DNA of 64,000 nucleotides. It comes from Dastarcus helophoroides (taxonomy: Eukaryota > Arthropoda > Insecta > Coleoptera > Bothrideridae). The stretch covers positions 16,307,664-16,371,663 of the forward strand of contig CM053337.1 in NCBI GenBank assembly GCA_028583605.1, written 5' to 3'. The notes below the pieces were generated by a model. It was not told the DNA's origin. It searched no databases and saw only the letters and a list, made by a program, of their open reading frames with translations. Shown here piece by piece: positions 54,185-64,000 of the stretch; the first letter of the stretch is position 1; every line of letters starts with the position of its first letter. Both the position numbers and the translations under genes were made by a program.

Positions 54185-55255
54185 TTTACCGTATTAGAGT
54201 CGATATATCGAACTAGAAGATGAAGTTACGAAATTGTTTATACGTAACGGAACAGGGTAGGAGACAGAGTGGACCCCGGTGCACCCCATCAACAATAGCA
54301 AATGTCATCAACGAAGACTCAAAAAGTTCTCTCATTTCGGGAAGTGTAACAGTCGATATATTAGATTAGAAGTTGAAGCTACGAAATTGTTCATACGTAA
54401 CGGAAACAGTAGGAGACAGAACAGACTCCTGGGGCACCCCCGAACACTAGCAAATTTCATCAATAAATACTCAAAAAGTTCTATCATTTCGAAAACTGTT
54501 ACAATCGACATACCAGATTAGATAAAGCTACGAGATTGTTTCTATGTAACAGAAACAGAGTAAGAGACAGAACAGATCCCTGGGGCACCCCCGAACACTA
54601 GCAAATGTCATCAATAAATATTCAAAAAGTTCTATCATTTAGAAAACTGTTACAGTCGATATGCCAGATTAGATAAAGTTACGAGATTGTTTCTACGTAA
54701 CAGAAACAGATTAAGAGACAGAGCAGATCCCTGGGGCACCCCCTCAATACTAGCAAATGTCATCAACGAAGACTCAAACAGTTCTCTCATTTCGGAAAGT
54801 GTATTAGTCGATATATTAGATTAGAAGTTGAAGCTACGAAATTGTTCATACGTACGGAAACAGAGTAGGAGACAGAGCAGACTCCTGGGGCACCCCCGAA
54901 CACTAGCAAATGTCATCAATAAATATTCAAAAAGTTCTATCATTTCGAAAACTGTTACAATCGATATACCAGATTAGATAAAGTTACGAGATTGTTTCTA
55001 CGTAACAGAAACAGATTAAGAGACAGAACAGATCCCTGGGGCACCCCCGAACACTAGCAAATGTCATCAATAAATATTCAAAAAGTTCTATCATTTAGAA
55101 AACTGTTACAGTCGATATGCCAGCATTAGATAAAGTTACGAGATTGTTTCTACGTAACAGAAACAGATTAAGAGACAGAACAGATCCCCGGGGCACCCCC
55201 TCAATACTAGCAAGTGTCTTCAACGAAGGCTAAAAAGGTGCTGTCATTTTGGATG
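54185..55255. repeat. ~150-bp satellite carrying a non-LTR reverse-transcriptase motif
   Basis: Seven head-to-tail units, marked by CTGGGGCACCCC near 54274 (variant), 54430, 54580, 54730, 54888, 55037 and 55190. On the minus strand several units encode SGVPQGSVLSLNLFLL, which matches the conserved fingers/palm block of non-LTR reverse transcriptases (SGVPQGSVLGPLLFLL type). The rest of the unit (ACGAGATTGTTTCTACGTAA, AAAAAGTTCTATCATTT) is not coding. The satellite therefore seems to have started from a LINE fragment. Confidence 0.85.
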
Positions 55256-56024
55256 GATACCAAATGACATTGAGACATCAGAAATTACAAAAGATTCGAA
55301 TTTTGTTGAGTAGAAAAAAGTTGTGTAATTATAAGACTAACCAACCGACGCTCAGAAAGGCGTAATTTTTGAGTTTCGATTTATTTATGAACAAATATAT
55401 TCTCCAGTTTACATCGGTAACTTAGAAAACGTTTTATATCGAAATTTTGAAAAAAAACAATTAAATATTGCAAATTTAAACTCAGTGATTTAGAAAGAAA
55501 CGTTTTGTTATTATTTTCGTTTTTAATTAGAAGTTTGAAAATATTTAAATTTTAATTGTTTCTTGATAATATTTTAAAACAGTTTTTGAAATATGACTAC
55601 GTGATATCTAAATTTATTTAAAACTTCACCTCATGACATGAAGAATGAAGAATAGAAGTTTAGTCTCGAGTTTTTGATTAAAAACAGGCGAACATTCGAG
55701 AAAAATGCAACATTTCGTGGTGAAGCTGGAAAACATTTTTAAAAAGCAAATTTTCGTTTGAAATTTTAATACTCTCGTGGTCAATACTGCCCTTAGTCGT
55801 CTACACCAATCCTCGTCAAAAGATTTGTGATTGTAATAAGATTTTAATCATTACCTGGTTTCCTGTCAATCGATCTGGATAATTACTTCGATGATGGTAA
55901 TTATCCAGAGGAACAGGTCGTCAGAAATGCACCTTCCCTCAATTTTTTTTGAATGGCTCTGACTCAATTTTTTGATAGATTGATCGTTTCTCCCTCGATT
56001 TCGATTTTGATAACAATTTCGACC
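55256..56024. other. Unclassified A/T-rich sequence with MITE relic
   Basis: 55530-55620 is a decayed copy of the inner part of the long family-B foldback. A hairpin GATAATTACTTCGATGATGGTAATTATC lies near 55878-55908. No gene. Confidence 0.4.
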
Positions 56025-56165
56025 TTGCCAATAATTTCGATCTTGCCAAAAATTTCGATCTTGCCAATAATTTCGATCTTGCCAAAAATTTCGATCTTGC
56101 CAATAATTTCGATTTTGCCAGTAATTTCGATCTTGCCAGCAATTTCGATGTTGCCAACAATTTCT
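56025..56165. repeat. 18-bp minisatellite (TTTCGATCTTGCCAATAA)
   Basis: About eight copies with AATAAT/AAAAAT alternation. The Leu-Ala-Arg-Ser frame on the minus strand and the Ile-Ser-Ile-Leu-Pro frame on the plus strand are artefacts. Confidence 0.85.
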
Positions 56166-56309
56166 ACTTTTTCCTATGAGTTTTCATTTCTACTTTTTTC
56201 GCAACAACAACTTTAAAAAACGAAAATTTGATAATTTTTTTTCGAAATTTCTGTTTTTAGAAATCTTTTTCGATTGTCTAGATTTTTCTTATGACTGATA
56301 TTTAAATCA

Positions 56310-58270
56310 CTGGTGAACCACCAAATACCCAACTTTTTGACATTATATTATTTTGACTGTGGACCTCCAAGGGCACCTTTGTGAAGTTTAGAGATTCACC
56401 AGAAAATAGCTAACCAGATGAACCACCAAGTACCCAACTGTTTAATATAACATTATTTTGTCTGTGATTCTACAAGAAGGGAATTTTTCGTGGCAAAACA
56501 TTTGAAATACTAATGAACTACCAAATGCCTAATATTTTGGCCCAAAATTATTTTGATTAGGATACGTCATGATAACATTTGCGAGTTTTAGAGAAACTTT
56601 TATGGAAAAATAACTGCATTCTGATGAACCATCAAACATCCAACTTTTTGACATTATATTATTTTGCCTGTGGACCTCCAAGGGCATCTTTGTGAAGTTT
56701 AGAGATTCACCAGAAAACAGCTAACCAGATGAACCACCAAGTACCCAACTGTTTAATATAACATTATTTTATCTGTGATTCTACAAGAAGGGAATCTTTC
56801 GTGGCAAAACATTTGAAATACTGATGAACTACCAAATGCCTAATATTTTGGCCCAAAATTATTTTGATTAGGATACTCCATGATAACATTTGCGAGTTTT
56901 AGAGAAAATTTAATGGAAAAATAACTGCATACTGATGAACCATCAAATATCCAACTTTTTGACATTATATTATTTTGACTGTGGACCTCCAAGGGCACCT
57001 TTGTGAAGTTTAGAGATTCACCAAAAAACTGCTAGCTAAATGAATCACGAAGTACTCAACTGTCCAACTGTTCAACATAAAATTATTTTGTCTGTGATTC
57101 TGCAAGAAGGGAATTTTTCGTGGTAAAACATTTGAAATACTGATGAACTACCAAATGCCTGATATTTTGGCCCAAAATTATTTTGATTAGGATACTCCAT
57201 GATAACATTTGCGAGTTTTAGAGAAAATTTTATGGAAAAATAACTGCATACTGATGAACCATCAAATATCCAACTTTTTAACATTATATTATTTTGCGAT
57301 GAACCTTCAAGGACATCTTTGTGAAGTTTAGAGATTCACCAGAAAACTGCTACCCAAATGAACCACGAAGTACTCAACTGTCCAACTGTTCAACATAAAA
57401 TTATTTTGTCTGTGATTCTGCAAGAAGGGAATTTTTCGTGGCAAAACATTTGAGATACTGATGAACTACTAAATGCCTAATATTTTGGACCAAAATTATT
57501 TTGATTAGGATACTCCATGATAACATTTGCGAGTTTTAGAGAAAATTTTATGGAAAAATAACTGCATACTGATGAACCATGAAATATCCAACTTTTTAAC
57601 ATTACATTATTTTGACTGTGGACCTCCAAGGACATCTTTGTGAAGTTTAGAGATTCACCAGAAAACAGCTAACCAGATGAACCACCAAGTACCCAACTGT
57701 TTAATATAACATTATTTTGTCTGCGATTCTAAAAGAAGGGAATGTTTTGTGGCAAAATATTTGAAATAATGATGAACTACCAAATGCCTAATATTTTGGC
57801 CCAAAATTATTTTGATTAGGATACTCCATGATAACATTTGCGAGTTTTAGAGACAATTTCATGGAAAAATAACTGCAATACTGATGAACCATCAAATATC
57901 TAACTTTTTGACATTATATTATTTTAACTGTGGACCTCCAAGGACATCTTTGTGAAGTTTAGAGATTCACCAGAAAACAGCTAACCAGATGAACCACCAA
58001 GTACCCAACTGTCCAACATAAGATTAATTTGTCTGTGATTCTGCAAGAAGGGAATGTTTCGTGGCAAAATATTTGAAATACTAATGAACTACCAAATGCC
58101 TAATATTTTGGCCCAAAATTATTTTGATTAGGATACTCCATGATAACATGTGCGAGTTTTAGAGACAATTTCATGGAAAAATAACTGCAATTCTGATGAA
58201 CCATTAAATATCCAACTTTTAAACATTATATTATTTTGTCTAAGGACCCCCAAGAGCACATTTGTGACTT
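56310..58270. repeat. 312-bp satellite, six copies
   Basis: Marker CCAACTTTTTGACATTATAT at about 56328, 56639, 56951, 57269, 57588, 57898 and 58209. Each unit contains the related half-units GATGAACCACCAAGTACCCA and GATGAACTACCAAATGCCTA, so the 312-bp unit itself grew from shorter repeats of about 105 bases. It ends about 400 bases beyond the 3' end of L7. Confidence 0.92.
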
Positions 58271-58587
58271 TTAGAGAATTTATTGTGAACAAACATTTAA
58301 AATACTAATGACATACTAAATTTAGAAAATTAAAATTCTAGTCTTAACACGAAATTTATAAAAAGTCAACAAATTGATAAACACTATAATAACTTTAAAA
58401 CCTTCAATGATAACAGAGCTTTGATAAAACTTTCTATATTCGACTATTTGTCTAGAAAGTTCTAGAAAAGGCGAAAATTTGAGATGCAATTATGAAGTTA
58501 ATATTATGAGAACCATTTCTTTTGAATTTAATTTTCTTTTTTTAAAATATTTCCCCAAATTCAAAATTTTAGGTTACAAAAATAATT

Positions 58588-58593
58588 TTTATT
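58588..58593 (-). terminator. Polyadenylation signal of L7
   Basis: AATAAA on the minus strand, 58 bases past the L7 stop codon. Confidence 0.5.
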
Positions 58594-58651
58594 ACATACG
58601 CTTCTGCAGCAATCGATTTAAAGAATTTATTATCTAAGTATTCATTTTTTT

Positions 58652-60791
58652 TTATAAAAGTTTAGCGGCAGCTTGACTCATATCATCTTCTTCGCTCTCC
58701 TCCTTTTCCGGTTTTGCCCAAAGATAGCTTCCAATTTTCGAAATGAAACCTTTCTCTTCTTTGGTATCTACCGAAGGTTTCTCTGTTGGTACATCCGGAG
58801 GTGCCGCTTCTTCACTATCCTCTATAGCTCTAGGCATTAAACCGGATTTTCCTTCCTCGAAAGTAATAGTGTCGTCTTGATCTGTTTCAATTCGATCTAA
58901 ACGCTCTTTGAATATTTTCTCCGATTCCAACATCACGTAGGCGTCGTCTACCAAATGGGGATTGATCTCCTCCTCGACTTCATGACAAATCTCTTCACTT
59001 ATTTCCTCACTGGCGACTTCGGTGGTTGTCTCCCAATTGATTCTATTGGAGTGCTCAGCCTCGATCGCTAAAGACTTATTTAAAGCGAAGGGCATCTTGG
59101 AACGAGTTTCCAAGTAGAAGATGCCGGTGGCCGTCGTATTCAGATCGCCCAGGGATACTTCCTCGCCGTCGGGACACTTGTGCGCTTGATAAGCTATCCA
59201 GTTGTGACATTTGGAAGCTTTGAAACCACCAGGATTGGAGATGGCTTCGATGGTGTAGGCGAGGCTTCTTTTGTTGGCGCAGAGCTCTGAAAATTGAAAG
59301 CCATGAAAACCTCAGCCTGCCATCAAAACGAAGCCGAACATAGTAAGGAAGACCCAAAGTTGAAAAATAGATCAAATTGTATTTCCAGAAGTGACTACAT
59401 TTGTACACTGCATTGGAATTCTGGTAACAATAATGCAAACAACAGATAAATGTATAATGGACGCGTGTTATGGTTAATAAGAGTCTACCATGAAAAATAA
59501 TTGCTATTAGCAGTTACCAAACCCACAAAGTACCTCCTCGTCTGACCGACATTAGTTTGCAAATATAGAAAAATACCCAACTTTGGCTTCAAATGAACCT
59601 TACTCAATCCAGTTTAAGAACTTCTTTTCAGATTTCTTATATTGTTTTTTCTTTTTAGAGCTGAGACATTGAGTTTCGCTCACTCTGTACAACGTAAAAT
59701 ATTTCCTGATCAGAAAATGATCCACCATGAAATTCTTGTTAATCTTCGTATATAGGCTAACTACCACTTGGATTGAATATAGTAGAAAAGTGAATAATAA
59801 GAGTAGTAGGAGTAGTAGTAGTAGTAGCAGTAGTAGTAGTAGCAGTAGTAGTAGTAGCAACAGTAGCAGTAGAGTAAATGCGACTTAATATCTGAAACCC
59901 CATCCTGTGATTAAAGATGAAAGAAATCATTTTGGCAAAACGTTGCAAAATGCAATCAAATCAAACCGAATCATGCTCCAATTAATCTTCCAATCCTTGT
60001 TACTCACCAGCTTTGGTGGGAGCAGACGGTAAGCTGCTAGCCATCAATTTTGGACACCCCGGCTGGAATGCGCCCCCATTCGGGTAGAAATCTATGGTGC
60101 CGATCGGATTACTGGCGCCGATGCTTCCCGCCGCAGTATGCACCACGTGCACGTATTCGGCGTCCTTCTTGGTCAATACTTTATTGTCCCCGTGGTTCTT
60201 AAGAAGCATCGGTTCAATCGGATCCATAGCTACAATCCTCTTGATTTTTGTATTTCTCGTTTCAGCAAACAATCTCCCAACCACTCCGGCGATGTGGGCC
60301 CCCATACCGTAACCCAACAAGATAATTTGTTTCCCTTTCATATTGAAACTATCGCTCGCTTTCGATAACAGTTGGTTTATTCTATTACCTACAAATCTAA
60401 TAGTGATTTACCTCAAGTCAGCCCGCTTATTCACCTGACAATTCAACGGCGAGAATATTTTCCGTTCGTCCGTTGTCCCTGATCGGTTCCCAATCCACTA
60501 GGATCACACACCCTCTCTTGTCGTAATCCAACAGGTTCTCCGTCATGTAAGAGTACCAGTCTATTCCCGACCACCAATCATGTATGAGGAAGTAAATGTT
60601 ACCATGACAGTCCCCCAGTTCTGACGGTTGTTCCAAATCGAGTACTTTTCTACTCACGACATTGATGCTAACCAAGTGGAATTCGACTTTCTTTTCCGAC
60701 AAATGCTTGGACGGCCCTAAATTCAACATTTCGTCGACTTTTTTTTTAATGTTGTCGAATAGGTCGAAAAGGCCGCAATCGACGTATGAAA
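58652..60791 (-). CDS. L7: lipase-family pseudoenzyme with long acidic tail (5' exon not found)
   Basis: Minus-strand exons 60791-60435, 60388-60008 and 59286-58652 give about 457 residues. The upstream signal-peptide exon expected from the other genes was not found, so the 5' end is incomplete. Core motifs: FLIHDWWSG (the oxyanion Gly of HGW is Asp), VILVDW, AMDPIEP, HVVHTAAG, GTIDFYPNGG, PGC. The nucleophile elbow is GYGMGAH, so Ser is Gly. The last exon has CANKRS, so His is Asn; Asp is kept. After FYLETRSKMPFAL a tail of about 145 residues follows, with EEISEEICHEVEEEI, KEESEEDD and a terminal AAAKLL. Sister of L6. Probably secreted and non-catalytic. A cryptic chaperoned or yolk-like role is only a guess. 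The intron at 59287-60007 holds a TAG microsatellite. Confidence 0.85.
59800..59872. repeat. TAG trinucleotide microsatellite in L7 intron
   Basis: About 24 copies of AGT with AGC and AAC interruptions. It produces a poly-leucine frame on the minus strand that is not a gene. Confidence 0.9.
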
Positions 60792-61114
60792 CTGCAATCA
60801 AATATTGGGGGCACAAACATAACTTTTCATTTATAAAGTTAATTTAAACATGATAAAACTGTGACAAAGAGTTCATGCAGATTACAAAAGATATTTAATT
60901 CAAATTCGTCGATACGATAATGTGTACATTTATCTGCCTCGTAGTGAATCTCCAGCTCTACATTGGGTAGCAAAGTTGAAGTGCGGCTGTCAAACCATAA
61001 TAGGTTTGACAGCTTCAGTACAACCTTGCTACCAGTCAAAGACTACTACCACTGCAGAAGTAACAGACTCCGATGTACAAAGTTACCCTAAATGGATTTT
61101 GATTTCTTTGGATG
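60792..61114. other. Upstream region of L7
   Basis: Should contain the 5' end of L7 on the minus strand. A 20-base inverted repeat (GCTGTCAAACC / GGTTTGACAGC) lies at about 60986-61012. No ATG with a hydrophobic stretch and a G/GT donor was found here. Confidence 0.4.
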
Positions 61115-61352
61115 GAACGGACTGATCCTTGGTTATCTTCAAACATTGAAATACACATTTTGTTCCCTGAAACCAAGAAAGATTAAAAAATACAACAAAG
61201 GTTACTGGCTAACGCGTTTCGACAGCCAAGCTGTCATCTCCAACAGTTTTCTCTCTGAAGATGACAGCTGACAGCTGAAACGCGTTAGCCAGTAACCTTT
61301 GTTGTATTTTTTAATCTTTCTTGGTTTCAGGGGACAAGTTCTGTACTTCAAT
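61115..61352. mobile_element. Foldback family A, most complete copy
   Basis: Arms of about 105 bases: GGTTATCTTCAAACATTGAA, CCCTGAAACCAAGAAAGATT, AAGGTTACTGGCTAACGCGT and the inverse, centred near CCAACAGTTTTCTCTCTGAA. Both arms share private variants (CTGGCTAAC, TACAACAAAG), so they match each other better than they match other copies, as expected after recent formation or arm-to-arm conversion. Confidence 0.85.
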
Positions 61353-62768
61353 TTTTAATTTCTTCTCAAAATTTCGACCTTAAGCATGCAATTTTGACTT
61401 TTTTTTTCTAAAATTTTGACTTTATACACGAAATATTGTCCTTTTAGAGAGATTCTTACTTTATTTTTGAAATGTTATGAAATTTCAATCTTTTTCTCAA
61501 TGGTAACAATATTTTTAACTTTTTTTGTGTAAAATTCAACATTTCGATTTTTTTTGTGTTAATATTTAAATTTTATTTCTTTGTCCCAATTTAATTTTGA
61601 AAATTCTATATTTTTTCCGATGTTTCAAATATCAAGTTTTAAAAGTTTTCCTATAATTTTGTTTTTTTTTAGGAAATTAAAATTTTATTGGGTTTCAACT
61701 CGAAGTGTTTACTTTTTTTGACCATTTTCCGTCAAGTTCAATATGAGTAGAAAACTCTTTTCTAATTTTTGAATCTTTCTCGACATTTTTCCCAATTTTT
61801 TGACATTTTTTTATTGCAATTTTAAACTTTAGCGAATTTTGTTGCCTCTTTTATCAATTTATTGACATTCTTATTTAAAGTTGAAAGGTTTATCTTTTTT
61901 TTATCATTTCCCTGCAAATTCCAAATGTTTAGAAAACGCTTTTTTAAATTTTAAATCTTTCTCGTTATTTTGCTCTTCTCCCAAATTTTTAACAATTTTT
62001 TATTGCGATTTTAAAGTTTAGCGAATTTTGTTTTATAAAATGCCGAAATTTTGAAAAAGAAATTGAATTTAAAAAAAATAATCGAATTTTGATAAGATTC
62101 GAATTTGTTAAAAAAGCAGAACCTTACTAAGAAAATCAAAATTTCGCGAAAAATTCAACAAAATCGAATTTGTCAAAAAAAAGTCGAAATTTACAAAAAA
62201 AACACAACATTTCGAAAAAAAATGAAATTTAAAAAAAGATTTGTCACATGAGAGCAACGTTATATCAATTCAAGATCACACGAGGTTAAGATCACTAGAG
62301 TTTAACGTCACGTAAGCTCAAGAACACATGATATCAGAGTCACTCTTTTTCTAAATTTTGAATCTTTCTTGAAATTTTGCCCCTTTTCTCAATTTTTTGA
62401 CATTCTTTTTTGAAATTAATAAGCTTATATTTTTTTTATCATTTTCCTGCAAATTCAAAGTGTTTAGAAAACGCTTTTTTAAATCTTCTCCCAAATTTTA
62501 CTCTTTTCTCGATTTTTTGACTTTTTTTTATTGCAATTTTAAAGTTTAGCAAATTTTGTTTTAGAAAATGCCAAAATTTAAAAAAAAATCGAATTAAAAA
62601 TATAATCGAATTTTGATGAGTCGAATTTTTTTAAAAAAACAGAACTCTACTAAGAAAATCAAAATTTCGTGAAAAATTCAACAAAACCGAATTTGTCCAA
62701 AAAAAAGTCGAAATTTACAAAAAAAAAGACTAAATTTCCAAAAAAAAATGAAATTTAAACAAAAGATT
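61353..62768. repeat. A/T motif tract with ~530-base higher-order duplication
   Basis: Motifs such as TTTTAAAGTTTAGCGAATTTTG, ATCATTTTCCTGCAAATTC and TTTAGAAAACGCTTTTTTAA recur. The block 61985-62330 is repeated at about 62520-62855, running into the start of the GGTCACGTGAG array both times. Confidence 0.65.
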
Positions 62769-63604
62769 TGTCACATGAGAGCAAGGTTAGATCAGTTTAA
62801 GATCACACGAGGTTAAGATTACTAGAGTTTAAGATCACGTGAGCTCAAGATCACATGATATCAGTCACGTGAGTTTAAGATCACGTAAGTCCAAGGTCAC
62901 GTGAGTTCCAGATCACGTGAGTTCGAGGTTACATGAGCTCAACATCACGGGAGTTCGAGGTCACGTGAGCTCAACATCACATTAATTAAGGTCACCCACG
63001 ATTAAAGTTGCATTAGGCCAAAGTCACACGTGAGCTCAAGATCACCTGAGTACAGAATTAGGTTAGCATGTGCTCAGATGACATTGGCGCAAGGCAACGT
63101 GAGTTCAAGGTCGCGTTAACTCAAGGTCTCGTTAACTCAAGGTCAATGAAGTTCACAGAGCTATTTTAAGGTCGCGTAAGTTTAACGTTACTGATCTTAA
63201 GTTTATGTAAGCTCAAGATTCCGAAAGATCAAGGTCACCTGAGCCCAAGGTCACGTCTGATCAAAGATAGATGACATCAAGGACACCTGAGCTCAAGGTC
63301 GCGTGAAATCAAGACCACGTGAGATCAAGCTAACGTAATATAAAGGTCACGTAAGATAAAGGTCACGCGGAGGTTAAGATCACATGATATCAGAGTCACA
63401 TGAGTTTAAGGTCACGCAGATCCAAGGTCACGTAAGTTCCAGATCACGTGAGTTCGACGTCACGTGAGCTCAACATCACGTTAATTAAGGTCACCCACGA
63501 TCAAAGTCACATTAGGCCAGAGTCACACGTGAGGTCAAAATCACCTGAGTACAGAATTAGGTTAGCATGTATTCATCCCGACACCTTACGGTAAAAGGGA
63601 ATTG

Positions 63605-63639
<35 letters not shown>

Positions 63640-64000
63640 TCAAGGTAACATTGGCTTGAGGCAACGTGAGTTCAAGGTCGCGTTAACACAAAGTCAATTA
63701 GATTTACAGAACTATTTTAAGGTCGCGTAAGTTTAACGTCACTGATCTCAAGATCATGTGAGCTCAAGGTTGCGTAAGATCAAGGTCACCTGAGCTCAAG
63801 ATCACGTCTGATCAAAGACAGGTGACATTAAGGACACCTGGGCTCAAGGTCTCGTGAGATCAAGACCGCGTGAGATCAAGGTAACGTAAGATAAAAGTCA
63901 CGTAAGATAAAGGTCACGTAAGATAAAGGTCACGTAAGATAAAGGTCACGTGGGGGTCAAGATCTTGTTAGCTAAAGATCAATTGAGGTCAGGATAAAGT
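62769..64000. repeat. GGTCACGTGAGTTCAA minisatellite, continuing past the window
   Basis: Degenerate units of about 17 bases of the form AAGGTCACGTGAGTTC, many containing the palindrome CACGTG or TCACGTGA. A first short stretch occurs at 62235-62335. Larger blocks repeat with a period of about 540-580 bases: GTACAGAATTAGGTTAGCAT occurs at about 63050 and 63549. The array is cut by the window edge. Confidence 0.85.
63607..63637. repeat. TA dinucleotide microsatellite
   Basis: About 14 uninterrupted TA copies inside the GGTCACGTGAG array. Confidence 0.95.

Noticed and set aside
59600..59860. Poly-leucine frame on the minus strand
   Set aside because: Translation of the TAG microsatellite in the L7 intron.
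62769..64000. CRISPR-like array of short repeats
   Set aside because: Repeats are degenerate and contiguous without unique spacers, and the DNA is eukaryotic.

Overview
This is eukaryotic, almost certainly insect, DNA. It is AT-rich, has GT-AG introns (plus one probable GC-AG intron), and is packed with satellites, foldback elements, hAT-type MITEs and LTR remnants. I cannot name the species; the short secreted single-domain lipases fit a beetle or another insect with midgut lipase/phospholipase A1 expansions. No homology search was run.

The genic content is a tandem cluster of seven pancreatic-lipase-family genes (PF00151 type, no C-terminal PLAT domain). Five are on the plus strand (L1 about 7205-10807, L2 13787-15733, L3 20837-23852, L4 24333-35834, L5 42613-50634) and two on the minus strand (L6 53734-51528, L7 60791-58652). 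All share one plan: a short signal-peptide exon ending in phase 1, an exon with the HGW oxyanion motif, an exon with the GxSxG nucleophile elbow, and a last exon with the CxH catalytic histidine and a FYLKT-like end. L1 has one extra intron and L2 has lost one. L1, L2, L4 and L5 keep Ser, Asp and His and have short lids like insect phospholipase A1. L3 has lost all three catalytic residues. L6 and L7 have Ser replaced by Gly, His replaced by Met or Asn, and long acidic C-terminal tails. They look like non-enzymatic paralogues, comparable to dipteran yolk proteins.

Repeats fill nearly everything else. At 1-8 kb there are a tRNA-headed SINE, foldback MITEs, a TIR element with an 8-bp target duplication, and three nested hAT-like elements. 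L1 carries a minisatellite and a gypsy integrase relic. Five copies of a 340-610-bp LTR-like sequence flank or sit inside L2-L4; one is chimeric, joined to BEL/Pao pol sequence and to a copied piece of L3. Between L2 and L3 lie a 140-bp A-rich satellite and a 1.4-kb CTCTT array. L4 introns hold a 342-bp satellite and a 2-kb homopurine array. Upstream of L5 is a 338-bp foldback array. L5 exons 1-3 sit between the arms of a large inverted duplication, and its intron 2 is a 16-bp satellite of about 113 copies. Beyond L6 come a 150-bp satellite carrying a reverse-transcriptase motif, a 312-bp satellite, L7, and at the window end a GGTCACGTGAG-type minisatellite.

The observations I rate highest are the three catalytically dead paralogues (two with acidic tails), two foldback families whose arms fit a hammerhead-ribozyme-like fold including the cleavage triplet, the L3-to-L4 sequence transfer linked to an LTR, and the satellite built on an RT motif.
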